A stretch of DNA of 64,000 bases from Fervidicoccaceae archaeon (lineage in GTDB: Archaea > Thermoproteota > Thermoprotei_A > Sulfolobales > Fervidicoccaceae), in contig JAVYOA010000009.1 in the NCBI GenBank assembly GCA_038734945.1, positions 310,001-374,000 of the forward strand. The letters are read 5' to 3'. The translations under genes were made by a program, and so were the position numbers. A model generated the notes under the pieces. It was not told where the DNA came from and did no database searches. It saw only the letters and a program-made list of their open reading frames with translations. Below are positions 9,605 through 16,614 of this stretch, piece by piece; the first letter of the stretch is position 1, and every line of letters begins with the position of its first letter.

Positions 9605-11140
9605 TCACCGTTCCAAAATATGTCTAATAGCTTTGCGCAAGGGATCTATTGATAAGTAGGAAAGTAACAAGAATATAAACACGTAGAGCAATGTAACTAG
9701 CGTTTTGAATTTATCGAAAAACTGTGGAAAAAGCTCACTATTACCGAGGTTGTTCAGAGCATTATTAAAAGAATTAAAAAAATTCCATGTGTTGTTGTCC
9801 AAATTTGCCATTAATGTGATTTCACCATAAAACTCCATATTACTCGAATCATTATAAATTAGCTTTGTTTTAATTAGCCTCTGAAGTACTAATTTTTCTT
9901 CGCCTGACCCCTCTACAATATAGTAATATACCCTTCCATAATTATCCTGGTTGCTCCATTCCTGCTTAATTATATAATTCTCAAGTTCAAGAATCGTTTT
10001 TGCATCATACAATTTATTTGGAGTTCTGGACAAGCTCAATATCCCCTTATATACATTGGAACCATTTCCTGCACTAAACTCGCTCAAAATAGCGTCTTCA
10101 ATCCCATCGTTATATATATACGAATATTCATTTACTGTAATAATTCCGATCTTTTCAAATATGATTGCCGTGGAATTATTCATGAACTGTTCCTCGCCGC
10201 TTAATCTAACTTCTATTCCACTGTTCAATGGTGAATTAATGAGAAAAGTTTGTGTTATGATAATGAGCGAGATTAAGGAAGCGAAAACAATAACTATAGA
10301 TAAAATAAATGATAATAAATTATCCTTTTCATCAATTTTCTCTCCGAGATAAGAGAACTTAATTATTTTTCGATTAATTATCAGAACCAGAAGAACGGAG
10401 ACAAGTGAGTAAATTAAAGTCGACGATAGCATTTTTCCCAAAATTCCCATTTCTACATTTTGAATGTAAAGAACTGTTCTAATTAAATCTCCAGCGAATC
10501 CTATAACTGTTGCCATTATCAACAAAGCAGTAATGCGTAAGATATTTCTGTAGCTGATTTTTTCATTGTACATGACAGCTATAACTATTGGAGTAACTGA
10601 TAGTACCGAGCCAATTAGCGATAACCCAGGACTCAGGAGCAATAAATTCAATGTGCTGAATTTGGTAATTGATATAAAAAAGCTAAGAAATACCCCTGAA
10701 ATTGATGGAGGTATAGGAACTGTACATAGAAGAATCAATAGGACTGCTATCATTTGAACTATATTTTTAAAGTCGAATATTAGGGCAATCATCGCAAATA
10801 CAAACAGTATGAAGCTTATACCATCGTACTGTAAAAGGTATTGCTCATTGCTATAGCCCATTTGATAAAAAATTAAAGCTAATAGAGAAAGCACTATGAA
10901 CAAAAGAATTCTGCTAACCCTAATTCTTGATGAAACCCCAATTCTACTCAGTATATGAAATATAGATAAATAAGCAGTGAAGTAGCATACAATGAGATAG
11001 CTTTCGGTAAAGCTGAGAAATATAAATCTAAAATATGACGAATAGGTCTGTAAAACATATTGTAAAATTCCTCCAGCATATATTGCTAAAGCTGTTAGAG
11101 CTAACAATTGTTGGGCCGATTTTTTATTTGCGAAAGCCAA
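9605..11140 (-). CDS. Polytopic membrane protein resembling exosortase/archaeosortase, no catalytic Cys seen
   Basis: 511 residues. The first two thirds are hydrophobic (about ten helices), then an outer domain of about 150 residues rich in N-x-S/T sites, then a final helix and a basic tail. The helical part has an exosortase-like layout: TVPIPPSISGVF before one helix pair, and GFAGDLIRTVLY where exosortases have their N-x-L-R-I segment. At the place where the catalytic CSG motif should stand, about 43 residues before that Arg, I find SVLSVTPIVI with no Cys. It could be a degenerate sortase homologue or an unrelated membrane protein. TTG start at 11140 follows AGAGGT. First gene of the operon; the 212-base AT-rich gap before it must hold the promoter. 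Confidence 0.6.
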   Translation of the reverse strand: MAFANKKSAQQLLALTALAIYAGGILQYVLQTYSSYFRFIFLSFTESYLIVCYFTAYLSIFHILSRIGVSSRIRVSRILLFIVLSLLALIFYQMGYSNEQYLLQYDGISFILFVFAMIALIFDFKNIVQMIAVLLILLCTVPIPPSISGVFLSFFISITKFSTLNLLLLSPGLSLIGSVLSVTPIVIAVMYNEKISYRNILRITALLIMATVIGFAGDLIRTVLYIQNVEMGILGKMLSSTLIYSLVSVLLVLIINRKIIKFSYLGEKIDEKDNLLSFILSIVIVFASLISLIIITQTFLINSPLNSGIEVRLSGEEQFMNNSTAIIFEKIGIITVNEYSYIYNDGIEDAILSEFSAGNGSNVYKGILSLSRTPNKLYDAKTILELENYIIKQEWSNQDNYGRVYYYIVEGSGEEKLVLQRLIKTKLIYNDSSNMEFYGEITLMANLDNNTWNFFNSFNNALNNLGNSELFPQFFDKFKTLVTLLYVFIFLLLSYLSIDPLRKAIRHILER

Positions 11141-11352
11141 GATTGATATACCTCTAACTTCTGATGCTTTTTGATTAAATACTTAATAAAATGTTGATTA
11201 TACAAATGTTTTAAAATGTAATTTAATATCAGAAAAATATAAAGCTATTAATGTTTTTAATAACAATGAAAAGAATCTGTTAAAATATCCTATTCATTTT
11301 GCCATAAGTCTCTAACAGCTAAGTTTTTTTATGAGAAGTTTATAAAATTACC

Positions 11353-12276
11353 TTACTTTTGTTCCATTCTCTGAAGAATTAGTTTTCTAATTCTTAATTC
11401 CATTCTCTTCAGATAGAGAGTTAGAATCCCTAGCAACATTGCGTTGAATCCCGCAGATGTGAGAACTAAAGCAGCTATTCCTTTAATGAAATAGTTTACT
11501 CCTTCAAAAATATAATGATATGTTACATATAGTCCTAGAGCTATTCCAGGTAACAATAGTGAACTTGCTATCATTAACATGAAAAATATTGGATTGTATC
11601 TCCATGTCATCTTAACTAAATCCATAGCTATGTGGAATCCATCGAGAACTTTCAGCTTCTTTTTACCTATTCTCGGTCTATATTCAATTGGTATTTCACA
11701 TATTTCAAGAGAGTTTCCTGCTATATGTGAAGCAATTTCAATTTCTATGCCAAAACCTCTCGTTTCGTACAATATATCTTTTAGCTGATTTATATTTACT
11801 AAATAAATGCCCGATAGCACATCTCGCAATCTCGTTCCGTATAAAATATTGAACATTTCTGTGATTATTTTATTACCTATTCTGTTTATAAACGGTATAT
11901 TCTCTCTTCCCCGAACTCTAGCTCCTATAACTTCAACGCAGTTCTTTCTTTGTGCAGTTTCCAGCAAATAAGGAATGTATTTAGCTGGATATGTATAATC
12001 ACCATCCATAACTATAGCGTATTTTGTATCAGCTAGGCTCAATCCCTTTTTTACAGCATCAGCTTTTCCTTTCCCATCTTGGTATATGATTCGTACTTCC
12101 AAGTCTTTTGCTATCTTATCTGTTCCATCTGTGCTACGTCCATCCACAATTATTATGTTATTTTTAGGGATCCCCACTTCAAACAATTCTTTTAGAACCA
12201 GGCCTATACTTTCTTTTTCATTTAATGTTGGTATAATTACCGTTAATTGTGACAAATCAAAATTAATGTTTATCAC
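11353..12276 (-). CDS. Family 2 glycosyltransferase, dolichol-phosphate-sugar synthase type
   Basis: 307 residues. GT-A domain with VIIPTLNEKESI at the start, IIIVDGRSTDGT, and the metal-binding MDGDYTYP near residue 91, followed by SGIYLVN and RPRIGKKKLKVLDG, which fit the DPM1/DolP branch. Two C-terminal transmembrane helices (about 225-250 and 260-285). It would transfer a sugar from a nucleotide donor to a lipid phosphate at the inner membrane face, feeding glycosylation of surface proteins. The neighbouring operon encodes several outer domains with many N-x-S/T sites. GTG start at 12276 without a clear ribosome site. Donor sugar cannot be read from sequence. Confidence 0.85.
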   Translation of the reverse strand: MININFDLSQLTVIIPTLNEKESIGLVLKELFEVGIPKNNIIIVDGRSTDGTDKIAKDLEVRIIYQDGKGKADAVKKGLSLADTKYAIVMDGDYTYPAKYIPYLLETAQRKNCVEVIGARVRGRENIPFINRIGNKIITEMFNILYGTRLRDVLSGIYLVNINQLKDILYETRGFGIEIEIASHIAGNSLEICEIPIEYRPRIGKKKLKVLDGFHIAMDLVKMTWRYNPIFFMLMIASSLLLPGIALGLYVTYHYIFEGVNYFIKGIAALVLTSAGFNAMLLGILTLYLKRMELRIRKLILQRMEQK

Positions 12277-12318
12277 CCTGGTCCTTCAGTGAAATAGTTA
12301 ATAGGAGCTGAACTATTA

Positions 12319-12771
12319 ATGAATATTAAAAGAAAGATAAGAATATATTCATTAATACTGCTAATTGTTACAATGTTAGGGAACGCTGTTGTCATATCTT
12401 CATCTGCAAACTCTGAGAATTACCTTCAGCACATTGAATCAATCGTTGTTAAATTAGAAAAAGCTAGTGAAGAAGGTCTGAATACCAGCAAAGTGGAACA
12501 ATATTTAAACAATGCTTTGAGTCTTTTAAGCAATGGAAATCTTACTACCATTGAGGAAAATTGGGTCAATAATAATTTAACCCTGGCTGATGAAGAATTG
12601 AATTCACTAACTAGTAATCTAAATTCATATGTGTTTTGGAAAAACGTAAAACTTATCCTGACTATAGGATTAATTGCTTCGATTCCTATTTTAACTTACT
12701 TATTTCTTCCCAGAATATGGGCTTACGCGTGGTTTAAAACAAGGAGAAAATGGATTGTCAAGAAAAAGTAA
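12319..12771 (+). CDS. Small secreted-domain protein with C-terminal membrane anchor
   Basis: 150 residues: signal sequence or anchor to about residue 30, a helical outer segment with several N-x-S/T sites (30-105), a transmembrane helix near 110-130 and a basic cytoplasmic tail (LPRIWAYAWFKTRRKW). Divergent from the glycosyltransferase with only 42 bases between. AGGAG precedes the ATG. No named family. It may assist glycosylation or envelope assembly, but that rests on position alone. Confidence 0.65.
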   Translation: MNIKRKIRIYSLILLIVTMLGNAVVISSSANSENYLQHIESIVVKLEKASEEGLNTSKVEQYLNNALSLLSNGNLTTIEENWVNNNLTLADEELNSLTSNLNSYVFWKNVKLILTIGLIASIPILTYLFLPRIWAYAWFKTRRKWIVKKK

Positions 12772-13141
12772 TTCTTTTTCTTATAAGTTTACTTATCGCA
12801 AAGCACATAAAACTATTAAGGATTATCTTGTCGTTTTCAATATGATGCAATCCTCTAAATGAAAAATAATAATAGTATTAAAAATTCTAAGTTTCATACC
12901 AATCTAAAAAATCTGTTGAAATTATTTCGCCCTAATAGAGCAGCGATATTTCTATGCTCATGAAGAATATTCGCAGATACTATCAAGGTTCTTGTCTAAT
13001 ATGCTAATTTCTTTTGAGTTTAAAGGGGTAAAAGCCGTGAAAATTAGAGTTCAGCTAAATTATAGTGATCAAAGCCTTTTAATCCAAAAATCCGTGCTTC
13101 TCGAGTAAAAGGAAGTTAGCTATTAATTTGAATGAAGTACG
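12772..13141. other. Gene-free AT-rich stretch next to tRNA-Arg
   Basis: 370 bases with no convincing gene on either strand. It is very AT-rich (13 G+C in 60 bases at 12841-12900). I looked for a C/D box RNA, a copy of the tRNA 3' end that would mark an integration site, and an integrase remnant, and saw none. The stretch separates the low-GC operon block from the 3' end of tRNA-Arg. Confidence 0.6.
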
Positions 13142-13217
13142 CGGGCCCGCCGGGATTTGAACCCGGGATCTCCGGCTCCGGAGGCCGGTGCCTTAATCCT
13201 GGCTGGGCTACGGGCCC
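13142..13217 (-). tRNA. tRNA-Arg (anticodon CCG)
   Basis: Cloverleaf read on the minus strand: acceptor GGGCCCG with CGGGCCC, D arm with AGCCAGGAUUA, anticodon stem CCGGC/GCCGG with loop CUCCGGA giving anticodon CCG (reads CGG), T arm CCGGG-UUCAAAU-CCCGG, discriminator G. No intron, and CCA is not encoded. The first ten bases overlap the end of thiI: the thiI stop TAG is made of tRNA positions 8-10. A TATA-like AAATAATAG lies about 25 bases before the 5' end, inside thiI, so the tRNA may have its own promoter. Confidence 0.97.
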
Positions 13218-14389
13218 TGCATGCAGAGCTCACTTCTTTCTATTATTTCTGCATTATTGATGACTTCTCCTTTTATCTCGTCTCTCAACCGAAGTTCCTC
13301 ATATATTTCAGATAGCCTTTTCGGATCAACCGAAGTGCTAGCCTTTGTTCCTGAGATAGCACAGAACTCTGGCATCATGCTACTGTGCTCGTAAGTTCCA
13401 ATCTTTCTAGCTAAGTCAATTATTTCAACCTTGTCCATACCTATAAGAGGCCTGAGAACTGGAATACTGACAAACTGCTCTGTAGCAAATAAGTTGTCCA
13501 GGGTCTGACTTGAGACCTGTGCAAGGCTCTCTCCAGTAACTATTGCTTTTGCCTTCTCTCTCTCAGCAATAATTTCTCCCCCCATGTACATTGAAGCCTT
13601 CAGAGCAACCGTCCTAAAACCCTCAGGAAATTTATCCAGATATGGGAATATCCATCTATGTTCAATAATGAAAACTTTGGAATTGTAGCCATATCCCCAA
13701 TTGCAGAGTAGCTTTCTCACAGTCTTCAGAAAGACCTCCTTTTGAAGCTTTCCTCCTATGTTGAAGAAAACAATGTCCGCTTTTGCACCTCTTCTCATAA
13801 TCATCCAAGCAGCAACAGGAGAATCAAACCCCCCAGAAACCAGAGCAATTACCTTTCCATCCGTTCCAAGAGGTAGGCCTCCAGGTCCCCTTATATTTTC
13901 GGCATAAACTAGAAAGATACCTCCTCTTGCCTCAGTCCAGATACTAACTTCAGGGTTCTCCAGATCTACCTTTTTAGCGCCTCTCCTTAGAAGCTCAGAG
14001 CCGAGCTCTCTTTCGATGTCTTTGCTATTGAACCTCTCCTCATATGCCCTCCTGCCCCTCACCATAAATATCTTTCCTTTCACATCCTCTTCGACAATAT
14101 TAGCAACCTTTGAAACAAGATCTCTCAAATCGCTATATTCTCCCCTATGGGCTCTGCTCACCCCTGTAACTCCAAATACTCTTGAAATCACTTCTGCCTC
14201 TCTCCCATCTTCGGATATTCCATCAACAATGATCCTTCCTGGATGCACTTTTACTTTAGCATCCATGAAGCCGTTTTCCTTCAGAGCTGTCTCTATATTT
14301 TTAGCCAGAATCGTCTGCATCCTCCTTCTCGCTATTTTTCCCTTTATGCCAATTTCTCCGAATTTAACCAGTATAACATTGAATTTCAA
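13208..14389 (-). CDS. thiI: tRNA 4-thiouridine synthetase / ThiI family
   Basis: 393 residues, cytoplasmic. N-terminal ferredoxin-like and THUMP RNA-binding domains, then a PP-loop ATP-pyrophosphatase domain with ALVSGGFDSPVAAW near residue 181 and a conserved Cys in PEFCAISG near 346. No C-terminal rhodanese domain, as usual for archaea. The enzyme adenylates U8 of tRNA for sulfur insertion, and may also serve in thiazole supply. The last codons run into the following tRNA-Arg gene and stop at its U8-A9-G10. ATG start at 14389. Confidence 0.93.
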   Translation of the reverse strand: MKFNVILVKFGEIGIKGKIARRRMQTILAKNIETALKENGFMDAKVKVHPGRIIVDGISEDGREAEVISRVFGVTGVSRAHRGEYSDLRDLVSKVANIVEEDVKGKIFMVRGRRAYEERFNSKDIERELGSELLRRGAKKVDLENPEVSIWTEARGGIFLVYAENIRGPGGLPLGTDGKVIALVSGGFDSPVAAWMIMRRGAKADIVFFNIGGKLQKEVFLKTVRKLLCNWGYGYNSKVFIIEHRWIFPYLDKFPEGFRTVALKASMYMGGEIIAEREKAKAIVTGESLAQVSSQTLDNLFATEQFVSIPVLRPLIGMDKVEIIDLARKIGTYEHSSMMPEFCAISGTKASTSVDPKRLSEIYEELRLRDEIKGEVINNAEIIERSELCMQGP

Positions 14390-14528
14390 GTTCTTACCCT
14401 CTATATGTGAAAATAAATAGCCAAGCTAATAAACCGAAATATTTTCTTCGTTTGAGATAGAATTTAAGAGAAAAAGTTACTTTAACTTAAAAACTTCTCC
14501 TCTTTATGACGGAGATGATGAGGTAAGG

Positions 14529-14536
14529 CTTATAAG
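14529..14536 (+). promoter_or_regulatory. TATA box of the structured leader/ncRNA
   Basis: CTTATAAG, centred near 14533. An archaeal start site would fall about 25 bases on, near 14557-14561, a few bases before the first paired segment of the RNA described next. Not proven experimentally. Confidence 0.5.
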
Positions 14537-14556
14537 CTCTATATTCTCTAGCATGT

Positions 14557-14722
14557 ATCGAGAAAACATTTCCCCGAGCTCTGCATTATGCAGGGTAGGG
14601 GCAATGCTTTCATACCTGGGGCAGAGCTTAAACCCAGCTCCAACTGGGAATGCAGCTCTAAGCCCCCCAAGGAACCCTGCACTTTAGTGCGGGAAGGAAA
14701 TCAGCTCAGTGGGGGAAATGAT
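14557..14722 (+). ncRNA. Structured GC-rich RNA: candidate translational switch or independent ncRNA
   Basis: About 165 bases at roughly 55% G+C (83 of 150 counted in 14571-14720), far above the neighbours. Perfect or near-perfect helices seen by eye: P1 CATTTCCCC 14567-14575 with GGGGAAATG 14712-14720; P2 14578-14584 with 14590-14596; P3 GGGGCAGAGCT 14618-14628 with AGCTCT 14654-14659 and GCCCC 14662-14666 (AA bulge), holding CCCAG/CTGGG 14633-14637/14644-14648; P4 CCC-GCAC 14675-14682 with GTGC-GGG 14687-14693. The CCCC of P1 can instead pair with GGGG 14598-14601 and extend P2, so two folds exclude each other. P1 buries GGGGG 14711-14715, the only good ribosome site before the TTG at 14723. 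No known archaeal riboswitch, RNase P or SRP RNA motif recognised. Confidence 0.6.
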
Positions 14723-15286
14723 TTGGAGCCAAGCAAAGATAAATCGGTGGCCCTTATAATAGTAGTGGGAACAGCCTCTCTCTTGCTCCTTCTTGGCCTT
14801 ATTGTAACTGCTTCACAGGTCGTCTGCCCCAGCTATATGCCTCTTTATTCGCAACCAGGATTGAAGCTTGTTTATAACATTACTATAAATCAAGGTGATT
14901 ACAAGCAGGAGGAGATGAGAATCGAAACCGTACTGGCTAGAAGTCTTGGAAACTACAGTGTTAACGTATCTGTCTACAACTTGACAAGTGGAATTGGACC
15001 TGCCACTGCAATATACAATGGTAACTTGACCTTCAGAATTGCTGAGGGACTGGGAATGGAGGAGCTAAACTTAGTGGATACAATGCTCCCCATTGGCATG
15101 CGAGAATTTACGGTTTCTGGAATAACTTTTATTGGTATAAGGTACTACGATCCCTCCAGTGGAGTTATAATTACAGCCGACCCAAATACTGGAATTATTC
15201 TGAGCATAGAATATTCAGGGCTTGGAATGTATTACTCTGCTAATCTTATCCAAATAGAAGAGGGGAACTCCTGCCATGCCTGGTAA
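14723..15286 (+). CDS. Membrane-anchored outer protein, unknown
   Basis: With the TTG at 14723 the protein is 187 residues: a short cytoplasmic end (LEPSKDKS), one transmembrane helix (about 9-32), and an outer domain with several N-x-S/T sites. No family recognised. An in-frame ATG at 14588 would add 45 residues, but that extension is coded by the folded GC-rich RNA, has odd composition (many Cys, Pro, Ser, Gly) and lacks a ribosome site, whereas GGGGG stands seven bases before the TTG. The last 11 bases overlap the acylphosphatase start, so the two genes are co-transcribed and share the leader. Confidence 0.6.
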   Translation: MEPSKDKSVALIIVVGTASLLLLLGLIVTASQVVCPSYMPLYSQPGLKLVYNITINQGDYKQEEMRIETVLARSLGNYSVNVSVYNLTSGIGPATAIYNGNLTFRIAEGLGMEELNLVDTMLPIGMREFTVSGITFIGIRYYDPSSGVIITADPNTGIILSIEYSGLGMYYSANLIQIEEGNSCHAW

Positions 15287-15569
15287 AGCGAGAGTTCACA
15301 TCAGAGTTTATGGCAGAGTTCAAGGTGTTTTCTTCAGAGCCTTCGTTAAGTCTCATGCGGATAGGCTTGGAATAACAGGATGGGTAAAAAATGTTGAGGA
15401 TGGAAGTGTGGAAATTGTAGCAGAGGGGGAAGAGGACAAGTTGAAGGAGCTCATAGGCGAAGTTAGGAGAGGTCCTCCTTTAGCATTCGTTGAGAAAATT
15501 GAGGTAGATTGGGAAGATTATAGAGGAGAGTTTCATGACTTTCAAATTAAAAGGAGGCATGAATTCTGA
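15276..15569 (+). CDS. acyP: Acylphosphatase
   Basis: 97-residue cytoplasmic enzyme that hydrolyses acyl phosphates. Complete family pattern: GRVQGVFFRAF with catalytic Arg21, and GWVKNVEDGSVEIVAEG with catalytic Asn39. ATG preceded by GAGGGG inside the end of the upstream gene. Normal length; archaeal thermophiles usually carry one such gene. Confidence 0.95.
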   Translation: MPGKARVHIRVYGRVQGVFFRAFVKSHADRLGITGWVKNVEDGSVEIVAEGEEDKLKELIGEVRRGPPLAFVEKIEVDWEDYRGEFHDFQIKRRHEF

Positions 15570-15596
15570 TATTCGTTTTCAATCATTCGCACGCTC

Positions 15597-15821
15597 TTAT
15601 CTAATCTTACAACAAAACCCCAAGCTTGCACATGGAGGCGAATTGTTTAATTTTAAATGTCCAAAATTCAAGTGAATTTTGATTCCTCTCATGCTGAACG
15701 GGATCAATGTAATGTATTTGCCATGCTTCAGAAAGGAATACGACAGGGATTTAAATGCATGTATTAATATAACTTATTTGCTAGAATCCCCTCGCTGCAG
15801 CGAGGGATAGTTCACATGAAG
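15597..15821 (+). repeat. Intergenic element copy A (second copy inverted at 57058-57276)
   Basis: This 225-base stretch aligns end to end with the minus strand of 57276-57058. A core of 32 bases is identical (15707-15738 and 57137-57168), and flanking blocks match with few gaps: TTATCTAATCT at the start, ATTTTAAAT, then GGATTTAAA-GCATG-ATTAATATA, and GTTCACATGAAG at the end. Overall identity looks near 70%. It holds no reading frame shared by both copies. Terminal inverted repeats are not clear. It could be a promoter with a small RNA, a regulatory module or a decayed mobile element. Both copies lie between genes and read toward the next gene on the same strand. Confidence 0.7.
15789..15806. 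promoter_or_regulatory. 18-base perfect palindrome
   Basis: CCCTCGCTGCAGCGAGGG, a perfect inverted repeat, lies about 30 bases after the TATA-like ATTAATATA at 15763-15771, so it would sit at or just after the transcription start of the MscS-like gene. It could be an operator or a hairpin at the 5' end of the RNA. The corresponding place in copy B of the element is only partly palindromic. Confidence 0.5.
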
Positions 15822-15855
15822 AACGGATAAAATTAATTGCAAGGAGGTAAGATTG

Positions 15856-16488
15856 TTGCCAATACCACCATCAATATATAACATTTTAGGAATAGTTGGG
15901 ATTTCCGTTGTAATATTCGTCATCGGAATAATCATAGGGAAAGCGCTTGGGTGGGCAATTAGAAACCTGATAGAGAAGATTGGGATGAATGAGTGGATAG
16001 AGAAGTTCGCAATAGGGAGAGCAATTGCTAAATCTGGCTACAAGCCAAGCGATTTCTTTGGGAAAATAGCTTCTTGGACAGTCTATGCTACTACAGTAGT
16101 CCTCGCACTATACACTACAACCTCCTTCTTGGATCTTGCTGAGGCTAGCATATTGCTGAGAACGATTCTCGTAGTCTACATTGGAGGATTCGTCAAGGCC
16201 TTCCTAATAATCATCACAGGATTTCTTCTCGTAGATTCCTTTATTGGATACCTCTACAAGAGCTCACAGGTTGAGTCAGAGCTAGAATTTCTTGGTCCTA
16301 TAGCAGAGTATCTTAGGATTCTTTTGTACATAATAACAGTAGTATTCGCGCTGGAGCAAGGAGGAATACAAATAGCTTTCCTGAGCAGCATGCTATCACC
16401 AATTCTTTGGGGCATAACTCTGGTTATGGTTATAGTTATACTGGCTCGTTCTCTCTCGAAGCATTTCAAATGCAGCGCTCCTCAATAG
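15856..16488 (+). CDS. MscS-related conserved-helix membrane protein
   Basis: About 210 residues with five or six helices. The pattern of paired helices with Gly-rich faces and the segment near LIEKIGMNEWIEKFAIGRAI fits the conserved transmembrane helix repeat (PF05552) found in small mechanosensitive-channel relatives; there is no cytoplasmic MscS beta domain. GGAGGT at 15843-15848 fits the second of two adjacent TTG codons (15856). A role in osmotic response is inferred from the family. Confidence 0.65.
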   Translation: MPIPPSIYNILGIVGISVVIFVIGIIIGKALGWAIRNLIEKIGMNEWIEKFAIGRAIAKSGYKPSDFFGKIASWTVYATTVVLALYTTTSFLDLAEASILLRTILVVYIGGFVKAFLIIITGFLLVDSFIGYLYKSSQVESELEFLGPIAEYLRILLYIITVVFALEQGGIQIAFLSSMLSPILWGITLVMVIVILARSLSKHFKCSAPQ

Positions 16489-16614
16489 CTCTCAACTTTT
16501 GCTTTATTCTAAAAATGCCTCTAACCACGAAGCCCGATGCTTCTCCATAAACAATGATAACATAAATTTCATTATTAGAATAAAACAATTTTATCTCCCC
16601 TTTGAAAGAAGCCT

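Noticed and set aside
14513-14519. ATGATGA resembling a C box of a C/D RNA
   Set aside because: No D box (CTGA) or second C'/D' pair follows within the next 60 bases.
14588-14722. 45-residue N-terminal extension of the membrane protein from ATG 14588
   Set aside because: Odd composition, no ribosome site, and the bases form paired helices; the TTG at 14723 has a good ribosome site and gives a sensible anchor. Kept as an alternative only.
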